Shown here: piece by piece, positions 6,991 to 14,978 of the stretch
Layout of the letters: each line of letters starts with the position of its first letter
Position numbering within the stretch: the first letter of the stretch is position 1
Program-made: the position numbers and the translations under genes
Assembly (NCBI RefSeq): GCF_008119785.1
Contig: NZ_VSFA01000020.1
Location: 28,605 to 92,604 of the forward strand
Direction: 5' to 3'
Length of the DNA: 64,000 bases
Source of the DNA: Micromonospora sp. MP36
Lineage (GTDB): Bacteria > Actinomycetota > Actinomycetes > Mycobacteriales > Micromonosporaceae
Notes under the pieces: model-generated
The model's database searches: none
What the model was told of the DNA's origin: nothing
What the model saw: the letters and a program-made list of their open reading frames with translations, nothing else

Positions 6991-7973
6991 GCGGCACCTC
7001 CCCGGGGCGCGGCCGGCGCGGCGGCCAGCCGGCGCTGGGCGTGCACGTGCCGCACGATGTCGGCGCTCCAGTCGCGGTCGGTGCGCAGCGCCAGGTGGCT
7101 GGCGCCGGACCGGCGCAGCGCGGCGCGTACCTGGTCGCGTTGGGCGGCGGCGGCTTGCGCGTACCGCTCCCGCAGGCTCCGGTCCCCGGTCCACACCTCG
7201 CGGCGCCGGCCGGTCTCCGGGTCGACCATGGTGACCAGGCCGACGTCCGGCAGCTCCAGCTCGCGCGGGTCGGTCACCTCCACGGCGAGCACCTGGTGCC
7301 GGACGGCGAGCCGGCGCAGGAGGACCTCCCAGGGCGGGGCGGCGTCCGGGTCGTCGGGCAGCCCGTCGAGGAAGTCGGACACCACCACCACCAGGCCCCG
7401 GCGCCGGGCCACCCGCCCGACCCCGTCCAGCCCGTCGGCCAGCGCCGGCGGGGCGACGACGACGTCAGGTCGGGGCGCGGCCAGCAGGGCGCGCAGCAGC
7501 CCGAGCAGGTGGGTACGCCCGCCCCGGGCCGGGAACCGGCGTACGCCGTCGGGGCTGAGCACCAGCGCGCCGAGGCGGCTGCCGACGCCGGCGGTGAGGA
7601 AGCCCACCGCCGCCACGGCGGCCACCGAGAGTTCCCGTTTGTCCAGCGTGGCCGTGCCGTACGCCATGCTCGGGCTGGCGTCCACCAGCAGCCAGGTGGT
7701 CAGCTCCCGGTCGGCGTCGACCTCGCGGACGTGCGGGACGGTGGTCCGGGCGGTGACCGCCCAGTCCATCCGGCGCACCTCGTCCTCGCCGGGGCGGTAC
7801 TCGCGGCTGCCGGCCGCCTCGCTGCCTGGGCCGGGCAGCAGGCCGCGGTACTGGCCGTGGAGCAGCCCGTCGAGCCGTCGTGTGACGGTCAGCTCCAACC
7901 GGCGCAACCGCTCGTTGGGAGCGAGTTCCGCCAGGCCGGGCTCGGGCAGGGGCGGTGCGGCCCGGCGCCTCAT
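6987..7973 (-). CDS. DUF58-domain protein of the MoxR system
   Basis: This 328-residue protein has the DUF58 signature SREYRPGEDEVRRMDWAVTA near residues 56-75, followed by a VWA-like core (LLVDASPSMAYG ... VVVVSDFLDGLPDD). The partner genes are moxR upstream and a VWA protein downstream, each overlapping by 4 bases (ATGA at 7970-7973, GTGA at 6987-6990). This is the usual order of the module. The biochemical role of DUF58 proteins is not established. Start ATG at 7973. Confidence 0.85.
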   Translation of the reverse strand: MRRRAAPPLPEPGLAELAPNERLRRLELTVTRRLDGLLHGQYRGLLPGPGSEAAGSREYRPGEDEVRRMDWAVTARTTVPHVREVDADRELTTWLLVDASPSMAYGTATLDKRELSVAAVAAVGFLTAGVGSRLGALVLSPDGVRRFPARGGRTHLLGLLRALLAAPRPDVVVAPPALADGLDGVGRVARRRGLVVVVSDFLDGLPDDPDAAPPWEVLLRRLAVRHQVLAVEVTDPRELELPDVGLVTMVDPETGRRREVWTGDRSLRERYAQAAAAQRDQVRAALRRSGASHLALRTDRDWSADIVRHVHAQRRLAAAPAAPRGGAA

Positions 7974-9019
7974 GCCGCCGCCAGGTCGGGCGCCGTCTCG
8001 GGGTGGCCGGCGACGACCCGGGGTGGCGGCACCGCCTCGATCAGCCGGCGGACCAGCGCCTCGGCGGAGACACCGTCGGCGACCGCGTCGAAGGAGAGCA
8101 CCAGCCGGTGGGCGAGCACGTCCACGGCCAACTCCCGGACGTCGTCCGGGAGCACGTACTCCCGGCCCCGGATGAGCGCCTGGGCGCGGGCGGCGGCGAC
8201 CAGGCCGAGGGTTGCCCGGGGACTGGCCCCGTACGCCAGCAGCGGCGCGATCTCGGGCAGCCCGAACCGGCCCGGGTCGCGGGTGGCGAGGATGAGCCGG
8301 ACGACGTACTCGGCGAGCGCGTGGTGGACGAAGATCTGGCCGGCCCGGCGCTGCAGTTCCCGCAGCCGGGCCGGGTCGAGCACCGGCCGGGGCGTCGGCC
8401 GGTCGCTGCTCATCCGGTAGAGGATGTCCAGCTCGTCGGCGTCGGTCGGGTAGTCGACCACGATCTTCATGAGGAACCGGTCCCGCTGCGCCTCGGGAAG
8501 CTGGTAGACGCCCTCCGATTCGATCGGGTTCTGGGTGGCCAGCACCAGGAACGGGTCGGGCACCGACCAGCTCCGGCCGCCGATCGAGACCTGCCGCTCG
8601 GCCATCGCCTCCAGCAGCGCCGACTGCACCTTCGCCGGGGCGCGGTTGATCTCGTCGGCGAGCACCAGGTTCGCCATGATCGGGCCCAGTTCGACGTCGA
8701 ACGCCTCGGTGGACGCCCGGTAGATGCGGGTGCCGACGATGTCCGAGGGGACCAGGTCGGGGGTGAACTGGATCCGGGAGAAGGTGCCGCCGACCACGGT
8801 GGCGAGGGTCTGCGCCGCGAGGGTCTTCGCGACCCCCGGCACGCCCTCGAGCAGGCAGTGTCCGTCGGCGACCAGGGCGGTGAGCAGGCGTTCGACGAGG
8901 CGATCCTGCCCCACGATCACCCGTTTTACCTCGAAAAGGGTCTGTTCCAGCTCGACGCCGCTCGCATCGGCATCCACCGGGCTGGGCACGCTGGCCAGGG
9001 TGTCCGAGATGTCCGTCAC
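7970..9019 (-). CDS. MoxR-family AAA+ ATPase
   Basis: The ATPase core shows Walker A (GVPGVAKT), Walker B (LVLADEINRAP), sensor 1 (LATQNPIESEG) and an arginine-finger region (LPEAQRDRFLM), followed by the C-terminal lid. MoxR ATPases are chaperone-like partners of VWA proteins, and the two following genes are exactly such partners. I chose the GTG at 9019 (VTDISDTLASV) because the in-frame extension to 9190 is Arg/Pro/Gly-rich and unlike the family. From this start it is 349 residues, the usual length. Confidence 0.9.
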   Translation of the reverse strand: MTDISDTLASVPSPVDADASGVELEQTLFEVKRVIVGQDRLVERLLTALVADGHCLLEGVPGVAKTLAAQTLATVVGGTFSRIQFTPDLVPSDIVGTRIYRASTEAFDVELGPIMANLVLADEINRAPAKVQSALLEAMAERQVSIGGRSWSVPDPFLVLATQNPIESEGVYQLPEAQRDRFLMKIVVDYPTDADELDILYRMSSDRPTPRPVLDPARLRELQRRAGQIFVHHALAEYVVRLILATRDPGRFGLPEIAPLLAYGASPRATLGLVAAARAQALIRGREYVLPDDVRELAVDVLAHRLVLSFDAVADGVSAEALVRRLIEAVPPPRVVAGHPETAPDLAAA

Positions 9020-9229
9020 GGTGCTTGCTTCCCGAGCCGGCCCGGCGACAAACGTCGGATTATCCGCCCCTCGGCGGTCGTTCCCGAGCCGGACGGGGAG
9101 GACGCTCCCAGGCGGGCAGCAACCGTACGAGCCGGTGCGGGCGACGCAGTCGGGCGCAGACGGGTCGCCGGGACGGCGGGCGAACGGCACTGGCCCCCGC
9201 CGGAGCGGGGGCCAGCACGGCGGGGCGGG

Positions 9230-9763
9230 TCAGTTGGCGATGACGATGTGGAACGGCTTGTCCGCGAAGCCGCCGAAGGAACTGCGGGTCTGGACGAAGA
9301 TCGCGTTGGGGATCAGGGTCCGGGGCGCGACCGAGACCTCGCCGCCCGGCGGGACGTTGGCCGGGTCGTCGGTGCCGATGGACGCGTGGTACGCCTTGAG
9401 GCGGACGTCGTAGTCCAGCGTCACCTGGTACTGCCCGGCGTACTGGCCCGGCAGGTTGCTGGCGAACTTCGTGGCGGCGATGACGTTGCCCGAGTGCTGG
9501 AGCAGGGCGCCGTTGCTGCCGACGACGGCCCAGGCGACCGTGCCGGCGGCGGGCGGGGCGAGGGTGGCCCGCAGCGCGGCCTTCGCCGCCCGGGTCTCGG
9601 CGGCGGTCACCGGGGGCTGCTGACCGGGCTGCCGGGCGCCGGGCTGGGCGGCCTCGGCCGGAGCCTTCGCCGCCGGGTGGGCGGCGGCCGCGATGCCCCC
9701 GCCGGCCAGGGTGAGGGCCAGGACGCCGAGTGCTACCACCGCCGCCTTGCGTCTGAAGAACAT
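9230..9763 (-). CDS. Secreted protein of unknown function
   Basis: This 177-residue protein has a classical signal peptide: basic MFFRRK, then AAVVALGVLALTLAGGGIAA and a likely cut after AAA. The next ~45 residues are Ala/Pro/Gln-rich. The rest looks like a small beta-rich domain (GTVAWAVVGSNGALLQHSGN ... YDVRLKAYHASIGTD ... FVQTRSSFGGFADKPFHIVI). No family is recognised. The ATG at 9763 follows AAGGGAGA at a good spacing. The frame continues upstream to 9859, but that extension would bury the signal peptide. Confidence 0.75.
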   Translation of the reverse strand: MFFRRKAAVVALGVLALTLAGGGIAAAAHPAAKAPAEAAQPGARQPGQQPPVTAAETRAAKAALRATLAPPAAGTVAWAVVGSNGALLQHSGNVIAATKFASNLPGQYAGQYQVTLDYDVRLKAYHASIGTDDPANVPPGGEVSVAPRTLIPNAIFVQTRSSFGGFADKPFHIVIAN

Positions 9764-10111
9764 CAGGTCTCCCTTTGTGACCGTGAAGAACGGGCCGACC
9801 CGCGATTCACGGGCCGGATGACAACTGCAGGAGAGCCGGGCACAGAAACCACGGGCCATCGGGAAACCCGCGTTTTTTCACGCACCGTCGAGGTTGGCAA
9901 CCCAACCCCTACACCCGGATTGACCTGGACTTACTACGGAGAGTCGCGACGTCTCGACCAGGTGGAAGGTAGCACCGAAAAATGCCGAGGGTCAATAGCG
10001 CGGATTTGCGTTTCGAACCTCGAACAGCAACTCGGGAAATTGCGAAAAGTGAAGGGTTGGCCATTCGTGAAATGGTGTTGCGGACACCGCGACGGGCCAC
10101 CGGACGGTACG
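9764..10111. other. Divergent intergenic region without a gene
   Basis: This 348-base gap separates the minus-strand secreted-protein gene from the plus-strand EEP gene. It is the most A/T-rich stretch nearby (for example cgttttttcac at ~9870 and cgaaaaatg at ~9977), which fits two divergent promoters. A small inverted repeat (ggttgg-caac-ccaacc) lies at 9892-9907. I could not place a convincing -35/-10 pair, and no small gene with a ribosome binding site is visible. Confidence 0.5.
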
Positions 10112-11110
10112 GTGACGGGCGTGCCGACGACCACGGACCAGGGCCCGGCCGCCCGGACCCGCCGGATCGCCACAGTCGCCTGCTGGCTCACCGTCGCGCC
10201 GGTGGCGGCCTGGGCCGTGCTCCGGCTGGCCGGTCTGGAGCGCGGGCCGCTGGTGCAGGCGGTCGCCTTCACGCCGTACGTCGCCGCCGCGTCCCTGGTG
10301 CCGCTCGGGCTGGCGCTCGCGCTGCGGCGCCGCGGGCCGGCGGCGCTCGCGGCCGTCATCGCGCTGGCGCTGGTCGGCCTGGTGGCGCCCCGCGCGGTCG
10401 CGGCCGGGCAGCCCGAGGTCGGCGGTCCCACGCTCCGCCTGCTCACCGCCAACCTGCTCGTGGGCGGCGCCGACCCGGCCCGCCTGGTCGGGCTGGTCCG
10501 CGCACACCGGGTGGACGTGCTGGCCGTGCAGGAGTTCACCCCGGGGATCGCGGCCGAGCTGGACCGTCTGGGGCTGGCCACCCTGCTCCCCTACCGGGAG
10601 CTCAACCCCGAGGTCGGCACCACCGGCTCCGGGCTCTACGCGCGCTTCCCGCTCAGCGAGGGCGGGTTCCGGCGCAACCAGGGCTTCTCCTTCACCCAGG
10701 CGTACGGGACGCTGGCGGTGCCGGGCGCACCACCGGTGCGGGTGGAGTCGGCGCATCCGGCCGCCCCGTACGCCGTCGACGTGCTCCCCGACTGGTGGAC
10801 CGACCTGCGGGCTCAGCCGCCCGCCACGCCGGACGGGCGGCTGAGCATCCTGGCCGGGGACTTCAACGCCACCCTCGACCACGCGCCACTGCGCGAGCTG
10901 ATCGCCACCGGGTACGTCGACGCCGCCGACGCGGCCGGCGCCGGGCTCGTCGGCACCTGGGGCCCCTACGACGGTGACCCGATCCCGCCGGTCACCATCG
11001 ACCACGTGCTGGTGGACCGGCGCATCGCGGTCCGCTCGGTGACCGTGCACGCCGTTCCCGGCAGCGACCACCGGGCCGTCCTCGCCGAGCTGCGCCTGCC
11101 CGCGGCGTGA
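10112..11110 (+). CDS. Membrane-anchored endonuclease/exonuclease/phosphatase-family protein
   Basis: This protein is about 332 residues, start GTG at 10112 or 10121. Three hydrophobic segments fill the N-terminal ~100 residues, and the EEP fold follows outside the membrane: LRLLTANLLVGGADP, VDVLAVQEFTP (metal-binding Glu), SAHPAAP, LAGDFNATLDH (Asp/Asn) and a final SDHRAVLAEL (catalytic His). This arrangement matches uncharacterised actinobacterial EEP proteins that may cleave phosphodiesters in lipids or nucleic acids outside the cell. The substrate is unknown. Confidence 0.8.
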   Translation: MTGVPTTTDQGPAARTRRIATVACWLTVAPVAAWAVLRLAGLERGPLVQAVAFTPYVAAASLVPLGLALALRRRGPAALAAVIALALVGLVAPRAVAAGQPEVGGPTLRLLTANLLVGGADPARLVGLVRAHRVDVLAVQEFTPGIAAELDRLGLATLLPYRELNPEVGTTGSGLYARFPLSEGGFRRNQGFSFTQAYGTLAVPGAPPVRVESAHPAAPYAVDVLPDWWTDLRAQPPATPDGRLSILAGDFNATLDHAPLRELIATGYVDAADAAGAGLVGTWGPYDGDPIPPVTIDHVLVDRRIAVRSVTVHAVPGSDHRAVLAELRLPAA

Positions 11111-11151
11111 GCAGGATCCCTGGTCAACCGAGGGCGTCGACCGGGCCGCCC

Positions 11152-12732
11152 TTACACCCGGGCCCGGTCCAGGCCGTAGGTGAGCGCGTCGACGAGGGCG
11201 TGCCAGCTCGCCTCGACCACGTTGGGGTGCACGCCGACGGTGGTCCAGTCGCTGCCCGCGCCGGCGGTCTCCACCAGCACCCGGGTCACCGCGCCGGTGC
11301 CGTGGCTGCCCTCCAGGATGCGGACCTTGTAGTCGGCCAGCTCGAAGTCGCGCAGCTCCGGGTAGTGCCGGGCCAGCGCCACCCGCAGCGCCTCGTCCAG
11401 GGCGTTGACCGGGCCGTTCCCCTCGGCGGTGGCGATCACCCGCTCACCGCGTACCCGGATCTTGACGGTGGCCTCGGAGACCACCGCGCCGTCCTCGCGG
11501 TGCTCGACCAGCACCCGGTACGACTCCAGGGCGAACGGCCGGGGCGCGGCCCGGCCGGGCAGTTCGGAGCGGACCAGCAGCTCGAACGAGGCGTCCGCGG
11601 CCTCGAACGACCAGCCGCCGGCCTCCAGCTCCTTGACCCGCTTGGTGACCGCGGACACCGCCTCCGGATGGCCGGCCAGGTCCAGCCCCAGCTCACGGCT
11701 CTTGAGCTCGATGCTGGCCCGGCCGGCCATCTCGGTCACCAGGATCCGCATGTCGTTGCCCACCACCGACGGGTCCACGTGGTTGTAGAGCAACGGGTCC
11801 ACCTTGATCGCGCTCGCGTGCAGCCCGGCCTTGTGGGCGAAGGCGGCGGCCCCGACGTAGGCCTGGTGGGTGTCGGGGGCGATGTTGGCGATCTCGGCGA
11901 TGGCATGCGAGACCCGCACCAGCTGTTCCAGGCAGCCGTCCGGCAGGACGGGCAGCCCGAGCTTGAGCTGGAGGTTGGCGACCACCGCGAAGAGGTCGGC
12001 GTTGCCGGGGCGCTCGCCGTACCCGTTGGCGGTGCCCTGGAAATGCCGCACGCCGGCCTCGACCGCGGCGATGGTGTTGGCCACCGCGCAGGCGGTGTCG
12101 TTCTGGCAGTGGATGCCGAGCAGTTCCGGAGCCACGCCGGTGCGCGCGGTGACGTCGGCGATGGCGGCGGTGACCTGGGACGGCAGCATCCCACCGTTGG
12201 TGTCGCAGAGCACGAACCGCTCGGCACCCGCGGCGAGCGCCGTCTCCAGCACCGCCGCGGTGTACGCCGGGTCGTACCGGTAGCCGTCGAAGAAGTGCTC
12301 GCCGTCCACGAAGACCCGCCGGCCCTCCCGCACCAGGTGCGCGACCGTGTCCCGGACCATGGCCAGGTTCTCCTCGGCGGTGGTGCGCAGGGCCCGCTCG
12401 ACGTGCCGCAGGTCCGCCTTGGCGACCAGCGCCACCGCCGGGGTCTCCGCGTCGAGCAGCCCGCGCACCTGCGGGTCGGCGTCGACCGCCACGCCGGCCT
12501 TGCGGGTGGCCCCGAACGCGACCAGGATCGCGTGCTTCAGCTCCAGCTCGGTCCGAGCGCGCCGGAAGAACTCGGTGTCCTTGGGCACCGCGCCCGGCCA
12601 GCCGCCCTCGATGAAGCCGACCCCGAGGTCGTCGAGCAGGCGGGCCACCGCCAGCTTGTCGACCACCGAGTAGCTGAGCCCCTCGCGCTGCGCACCGTCG
12701 CGCAGCGTCGTGTCGTACACCTGGAAGGTCAT
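11152..12732 (-). CDS. cimA: (R)-citramalate synthase
   Basis: This 526-residue protein is a DRE-TIM metallolyase: VYDTTLRDGAQREG at the N-terminus, IEGGWPGAVPKD, the metal-binding LGIHCQNDTACAVAN and the family signature FQGTANGYGERPGNADL. It ends with a LeuA-type dimer/regulatory domain (~390-526). The full-length citramalate synthase condenses pyruvate and acetyl-CoA, giving a threonine-independent entry to isoleucine. Homology to 2-isopropylmalate synthase is close, but GNADL and the overall sequence match actinobacterial CimA. The ATG at 12732 is preceded by an attenuator and a leader peptide with Val-Leu-Ile-Ile codons, in line with branched-chain control. Confidence 0.9.
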   Translation of the reverse strand: MTFQVYDTTLRDGAQREGLSYSVVDKLAVARLLDDLGVGFIEGGWPGAVPKDTEFFRRARTELELKHAILVAFGATRKAGVAVDADPQVRGLLDAETPAVALVAKADLRHVERALRTTAEENLAMVRDTVAHLVREGRRVFVDGEHFFDGYRYDPAYTAAVLETALAAGAERFVLCDTNGGMLPSQVTAAIADVTARTGVAPELLGIHCQNDTACAVANTIAAVEAGVRHFQGTANGYGERPGNADLFAVVANLQLKLGLPVLPDGCLEQLVRVSHAIAEIANIAPDTHQAYVGAAAFAHKAGLHASAIKVDPLLYNHVDPSVVGNDMRILVTEMAGRASIELKSRELGLDLAGHPEAVSAVTKRVKELEAGGWSFEAADASFELLVRSELPGRAAPRPFALESYRVLVEHREDGAVVSEATVKIRVRGERVIATAEGNGPVNALDEALRVALARHYPELRDFELADYKVRILEGSHGTGAVTRVLVETAGAGSDWTTVGVHPNVVEASWHALVDALTYGLDRARV

Positions 12733-12763
12733 GGGAGTCCTCTTCTCGAGCCTTGAGGGGAGC

Positions 12764-12827
12764 AACAAAAAGACCCCCCGCGGGATGCGGGAGGTCTGCG
12801 CGCTCGGCGAGAGGGAAGCCGGCGCGC
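12764..12827 (-). promoter_or_regulatory. Transcription attenuator of cimA
   Basis: Reading toward cimA, a first hairpin (12798-12827, gcgcgc arms plus ggc/gcc) begins at the leader-peptide stop. It is followed at once by a strong second hairpin at 12771-12797 (agacctcccgc paired with a gcgggggtct arm) and the run TTTTTGTTG at 12762-12770. This is a textbook intrinsic terminator placed before the gene. Together with the leader peptide it fits ribosome-mediated attenuation by charged Val/Leu/Ile tRNA. Confidence 0.8.
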
Positions 12828-12859
12828 TAGTTGCCAATAATCAGAACGGAGCTGGTCAC
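12827..12859 (-). CDS. Leader peptide of the cimA attenuator
   Basis: A 10-residue frame, GTG start at 12859 and TAG at 12827-12829, reads MTSSVLIIGN. The control codons are GTT CTG ATT ATT (Val-Leu-Ile-Ile), and AT-ending codons are rare here. The stop sits at the edge of the first attenuator hairpin, as needed for ribosome position to set RNA folding. A -10-like CAGAGT (12867-12872) ends 7 bases before the GTG, so the leader may be translated from a leaderless transcript. No good -35 is seen. Confidence 0.75.
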   Translation of the reverse strand: MTSSVLIIGN

Positions 12860-13093
12860 GGTCTGTACTCTGCCACCCCGACCCGGCTTTTGGGAGACAC
12901 AATCCACATGCCGGGACGGTCACGGAGGGTGGTACTACCCGATCGAGGGACGGATCCGCCGCAGAACGCGCCGTTCGTGATCGACTTCACAAGTCATCCG
13001 GTCGCCGACATGGGGAAACGAGGCTGCGGAAAAATCTGGAACCGATCCAGTTACCGGCCTCGCGCCGCTGACAACCGCTGCCAAGGAGGACCT

Positions 13094-13654
13094 GTGCTCA
13101 CCGTCGGTGACCGCTTCCCCGAATACGAACTCACCGCCTGCGTGTCGTTGGACGCCGACAAGGCGTTCGAGACGATCGACCACAAGTCCCACGAGGGCAA
13201 GTGGCGGGTGGTCTTCTTCTGGCCGAAGGACTTCACCTTCATCTGCCCCACCGAGATCGCCGAGTTCGGCCGCCTCAACGGCGAGTTCGCCGACCGGGAC
13301 GCTCAGGTCCTCGGCGTCTCCGTCGACAACGAGTTCGTCCACTACGCGTGGCGCAAGGACCACCCGGACCTGCGCGAGCTGCCCTTCCCGATGCTCAGCG
13401 ACATCAAGCGCGAGCTGACCGCCGCCTGCGGCGTGCTCGGCGAGGACGGCGTCGCCCAGCGGGCCACCTTCATCGTCGACCCGAACAACGAGATCCAGTT
13501 CGTCATGGTGACCGCCGGCTCGGTCGGCCGGAACGTCTCCGAGGTGCTGCGGGTGCTGGACGCGCTGCAGACCGACGAGCTCTGCCCGTGCAACTGGAAC
13601 AAGGGCGGCGCCACCCTGGACGCCAACGCGCTGCTCGCTGGCGCCGGGGCCTGA
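13094..13654 (+). CDS. ahpC: Alkyl hydroperoxide reductase C (peroxiredoxin)
   Basis: This 186-residue 2-Cys peroxiredoxin has the peroxidatic Cys51 in FTFICPTEIAEF and the resolving cysteine region DELCPCNWNKG near residues 161-169. This is the actinobacterial AhpC form that pairs with AhpD. It reduces H2O2, alkyl peroxides and peroxynitrite. The GTG start at 13094 has AAGGAGGA at 13083-13090, a strong ribosome binding site. ahpD follows after 2 bases, so the pair is one operon. Confidence 0.95.
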   Translation: MLTVGDRFPEYELTACVSLDADKAFETIDHKSHEGKWRVVFFWPKDFTFICPTEIAEFGRLNGEFADRDAQVLGVSVDNEFVHYAWRKDHPDLRELPFPMLSDIKRELTAACGVLGEDGVAQRATFIVDPNNEIQFVMVTAGSVGRNVSEVLRVLDALQTDELCPCNWNKGGATLDANALLAGAGA

Positions 13655-13656
13655 CG

Positions 13657-14187
13657 ATGGGCCTGGACGCGGTCAAGGCGGCGCTGCCCGAGTACGCCAA
13701 GGACATCAAGCTCAACCTTGGCTCCACCATCGCCACCTCGACACTGAAGCCGGAGCAGGCCTGGGGCACCGCCCTGGCCTGCGCGGTGGCGGCCCGTAAC
13801 CCGGTGGTGCTCAGGGAGATCGCCGCCGAGGCGGCCGGTCACCTCACACCGGAGGCGGTCGAGGCGGCCAAGGGCGCCGCCACGATCATGGCGATGAACA
13901 ACATCTACTACCGGGCCAAGCACATGATCGGCGACGAGCAGTACGCGTCGCTGCCGGCCCGGCTGCGGATGCAGATCATCGCCCGACCCGGCGTGGAGAA
14001 GGCCGACTTCGAGCTCTGGTGTCTCGCCGTCTCGGCGATCACGGGCTGCGGGGTCTGCCTGGAGTCGCACGAGAAGACCCTGCGTGCCGCCGGGTTCAGC
14101 CGCGAGCAGGTGCACGAGGGGCTGCGCATCGCGGCCGTCGTGCACGCCGCCGCGGTGACCCTGGACGCGGAGGCCGCCCTGGCCTGA
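13657..14187 (+). CDS. ahpD: Alkyl hydroperoxidase AhpD
   Basis: This 176-residue protein has the catalytic CxxC (Cys131, Cys134) and His138 in GCGVCLESHEKTL, and the all-helical AhpD sequence EYAKDIKLNLGS near the N-terminus. In mycobacteria AhpD passes electrons from dihydrolipoamide (via Lpd/SucB) to oxidised AhpC. The location 2 bases after ahpC supports the same role. ATG start at 13657. Confidence 0.95.
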   Translation: MGLDAVKAALPEYAKDIKLNLGSTIATSTLKPEQAWGTALACAVAARNPVVLREIAAEAAGHLTPEAVEAAKGAATIMAMNNIYYRAKHMIGDEQYASLPARLRMQIIARPGVEKADFELWCLAVSAITGCGVCLESHEKTLRAAGFSREQVHEGLRIAAVVHAAAVTLDAEAALA

Positions 14188-14275
14188 ACGGATCGGTGTA
14201 GCGGTCTCCACAACCGGGTACGAAGGGTCCGACAGGGCACATCCCCCGAGAAAGTCGAGAAAGGGAGTGGACGCC

Positions 14276-14734
14276 ATGGAGCGGCTCGACCCTCGAACGA
14301 CCCACGGGACGCCGGACCCGCTCACCTACGGTGGTGAGGGCGCCTTCGCGGGCGGCATGCCCGCGGGACGCTTCGATCCGTGGAGCTACCGGGACGAGGC
14401 CGGGGTGACCGGCATCGACCTGGTCGGCTACAAGGTGGCGGCGATGGACGGCGGAATCGGCAAGGTGGACCGGGCCAGCCACGAGGTGAACTCCAGCTAC
14501 CTGGTGGTCGACACCGGGCCGTGGATCTTCGGCAAGAAGGTCATGCTGCCGGCCGGCACCATCAACCACGTCGACCACGACGAGCGGAAGGTCTACGTCG
14601 ACCGGAGCAAGGACCAGATCAAGGCCGCGCCCGAGTACGACGAGAGCACCGACTCCGATCCGGCGTACCGGGACAAGCTCGGCGGGTACTACGACGACAC
14701 CTACTCGTCGATCCCCCCGGGTACCGCCCGGTAA
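14276..14734 (+). CDS. PRC-barrel domain protein
   Basis: This protein is about 152 residues. A PRC-barrel fills the middle: GIDLVGYKVAAMDGGIGKVD, SYLVVDTGPWIFGKKVMLPA and HDERKVYVDRSKDQIKAAP. The tail is acidic and Tyr-rich (YYDDTYSS). Such proteins occur in actinobacteria as stress- or sporulation-linked proteins of unknown action. I chose ATG 14276 because AGGGAG at 14262-14267 lies ~9 bases upstream; an in-frame GTG at 14267 overlaps that site. A strong terminator follows. Confidence 0.75.
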   Translation: MERLDPRTTHGTPDPLTYGGEGAFAGGMPAGRFDPWSYRDEAGVTGIDLVGYKVAAMDGGIGKVDRASHEVNSSYLVVDTGPWIFGKKVMLPAGTINHVDHDERKVYVDRSKDQIKAAPEYDESTDSDPAYRDKLGGYYDDTYSSIPPGTAR

Positions 14735-14750
14735 CGGAGGCACCTGCAGC

Positions 14751-14782
14751 AACGGCCGGTGGGCACCGCCCCACCGGCCGTT
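14751..14782 (+). terminator. Strong hairpin terminator after the PRC-barrel gene
   Basis: A perfect 13-bp stem (aacggccggtggg with its complement) and 6-base loop starts 17 bases after the stop codon. No long U-run follows. Confidence 0.75.
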
Positions 14783-14978
14783 GCCATGTCCGAGGCCATC
14801 GGAGGCCTGCCTCGACCAGATACCCTCCACAGAGAGCCTGGTATCGGCCTGGACCGTAAGTTACGCTACGCCGATTAGCGGCACGCCCCGATGCACAGGC
14901 CTTGGTCCGGCGGGCTTCGGGGCAGGTTACGGGCCCATCCGCAACAGTGCGCACCCCTCTCGGCCAGTGAGGAAGCCA

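Noticed and set aside
5317..11110. Long plus-strand frames of ~950 and ~1050 codons
   Set aside because: They are antisense to the protease, VWA, DUF58 and MoxR genes. Only the last ~332 codons of the second frame (from 10112) form a real gene.
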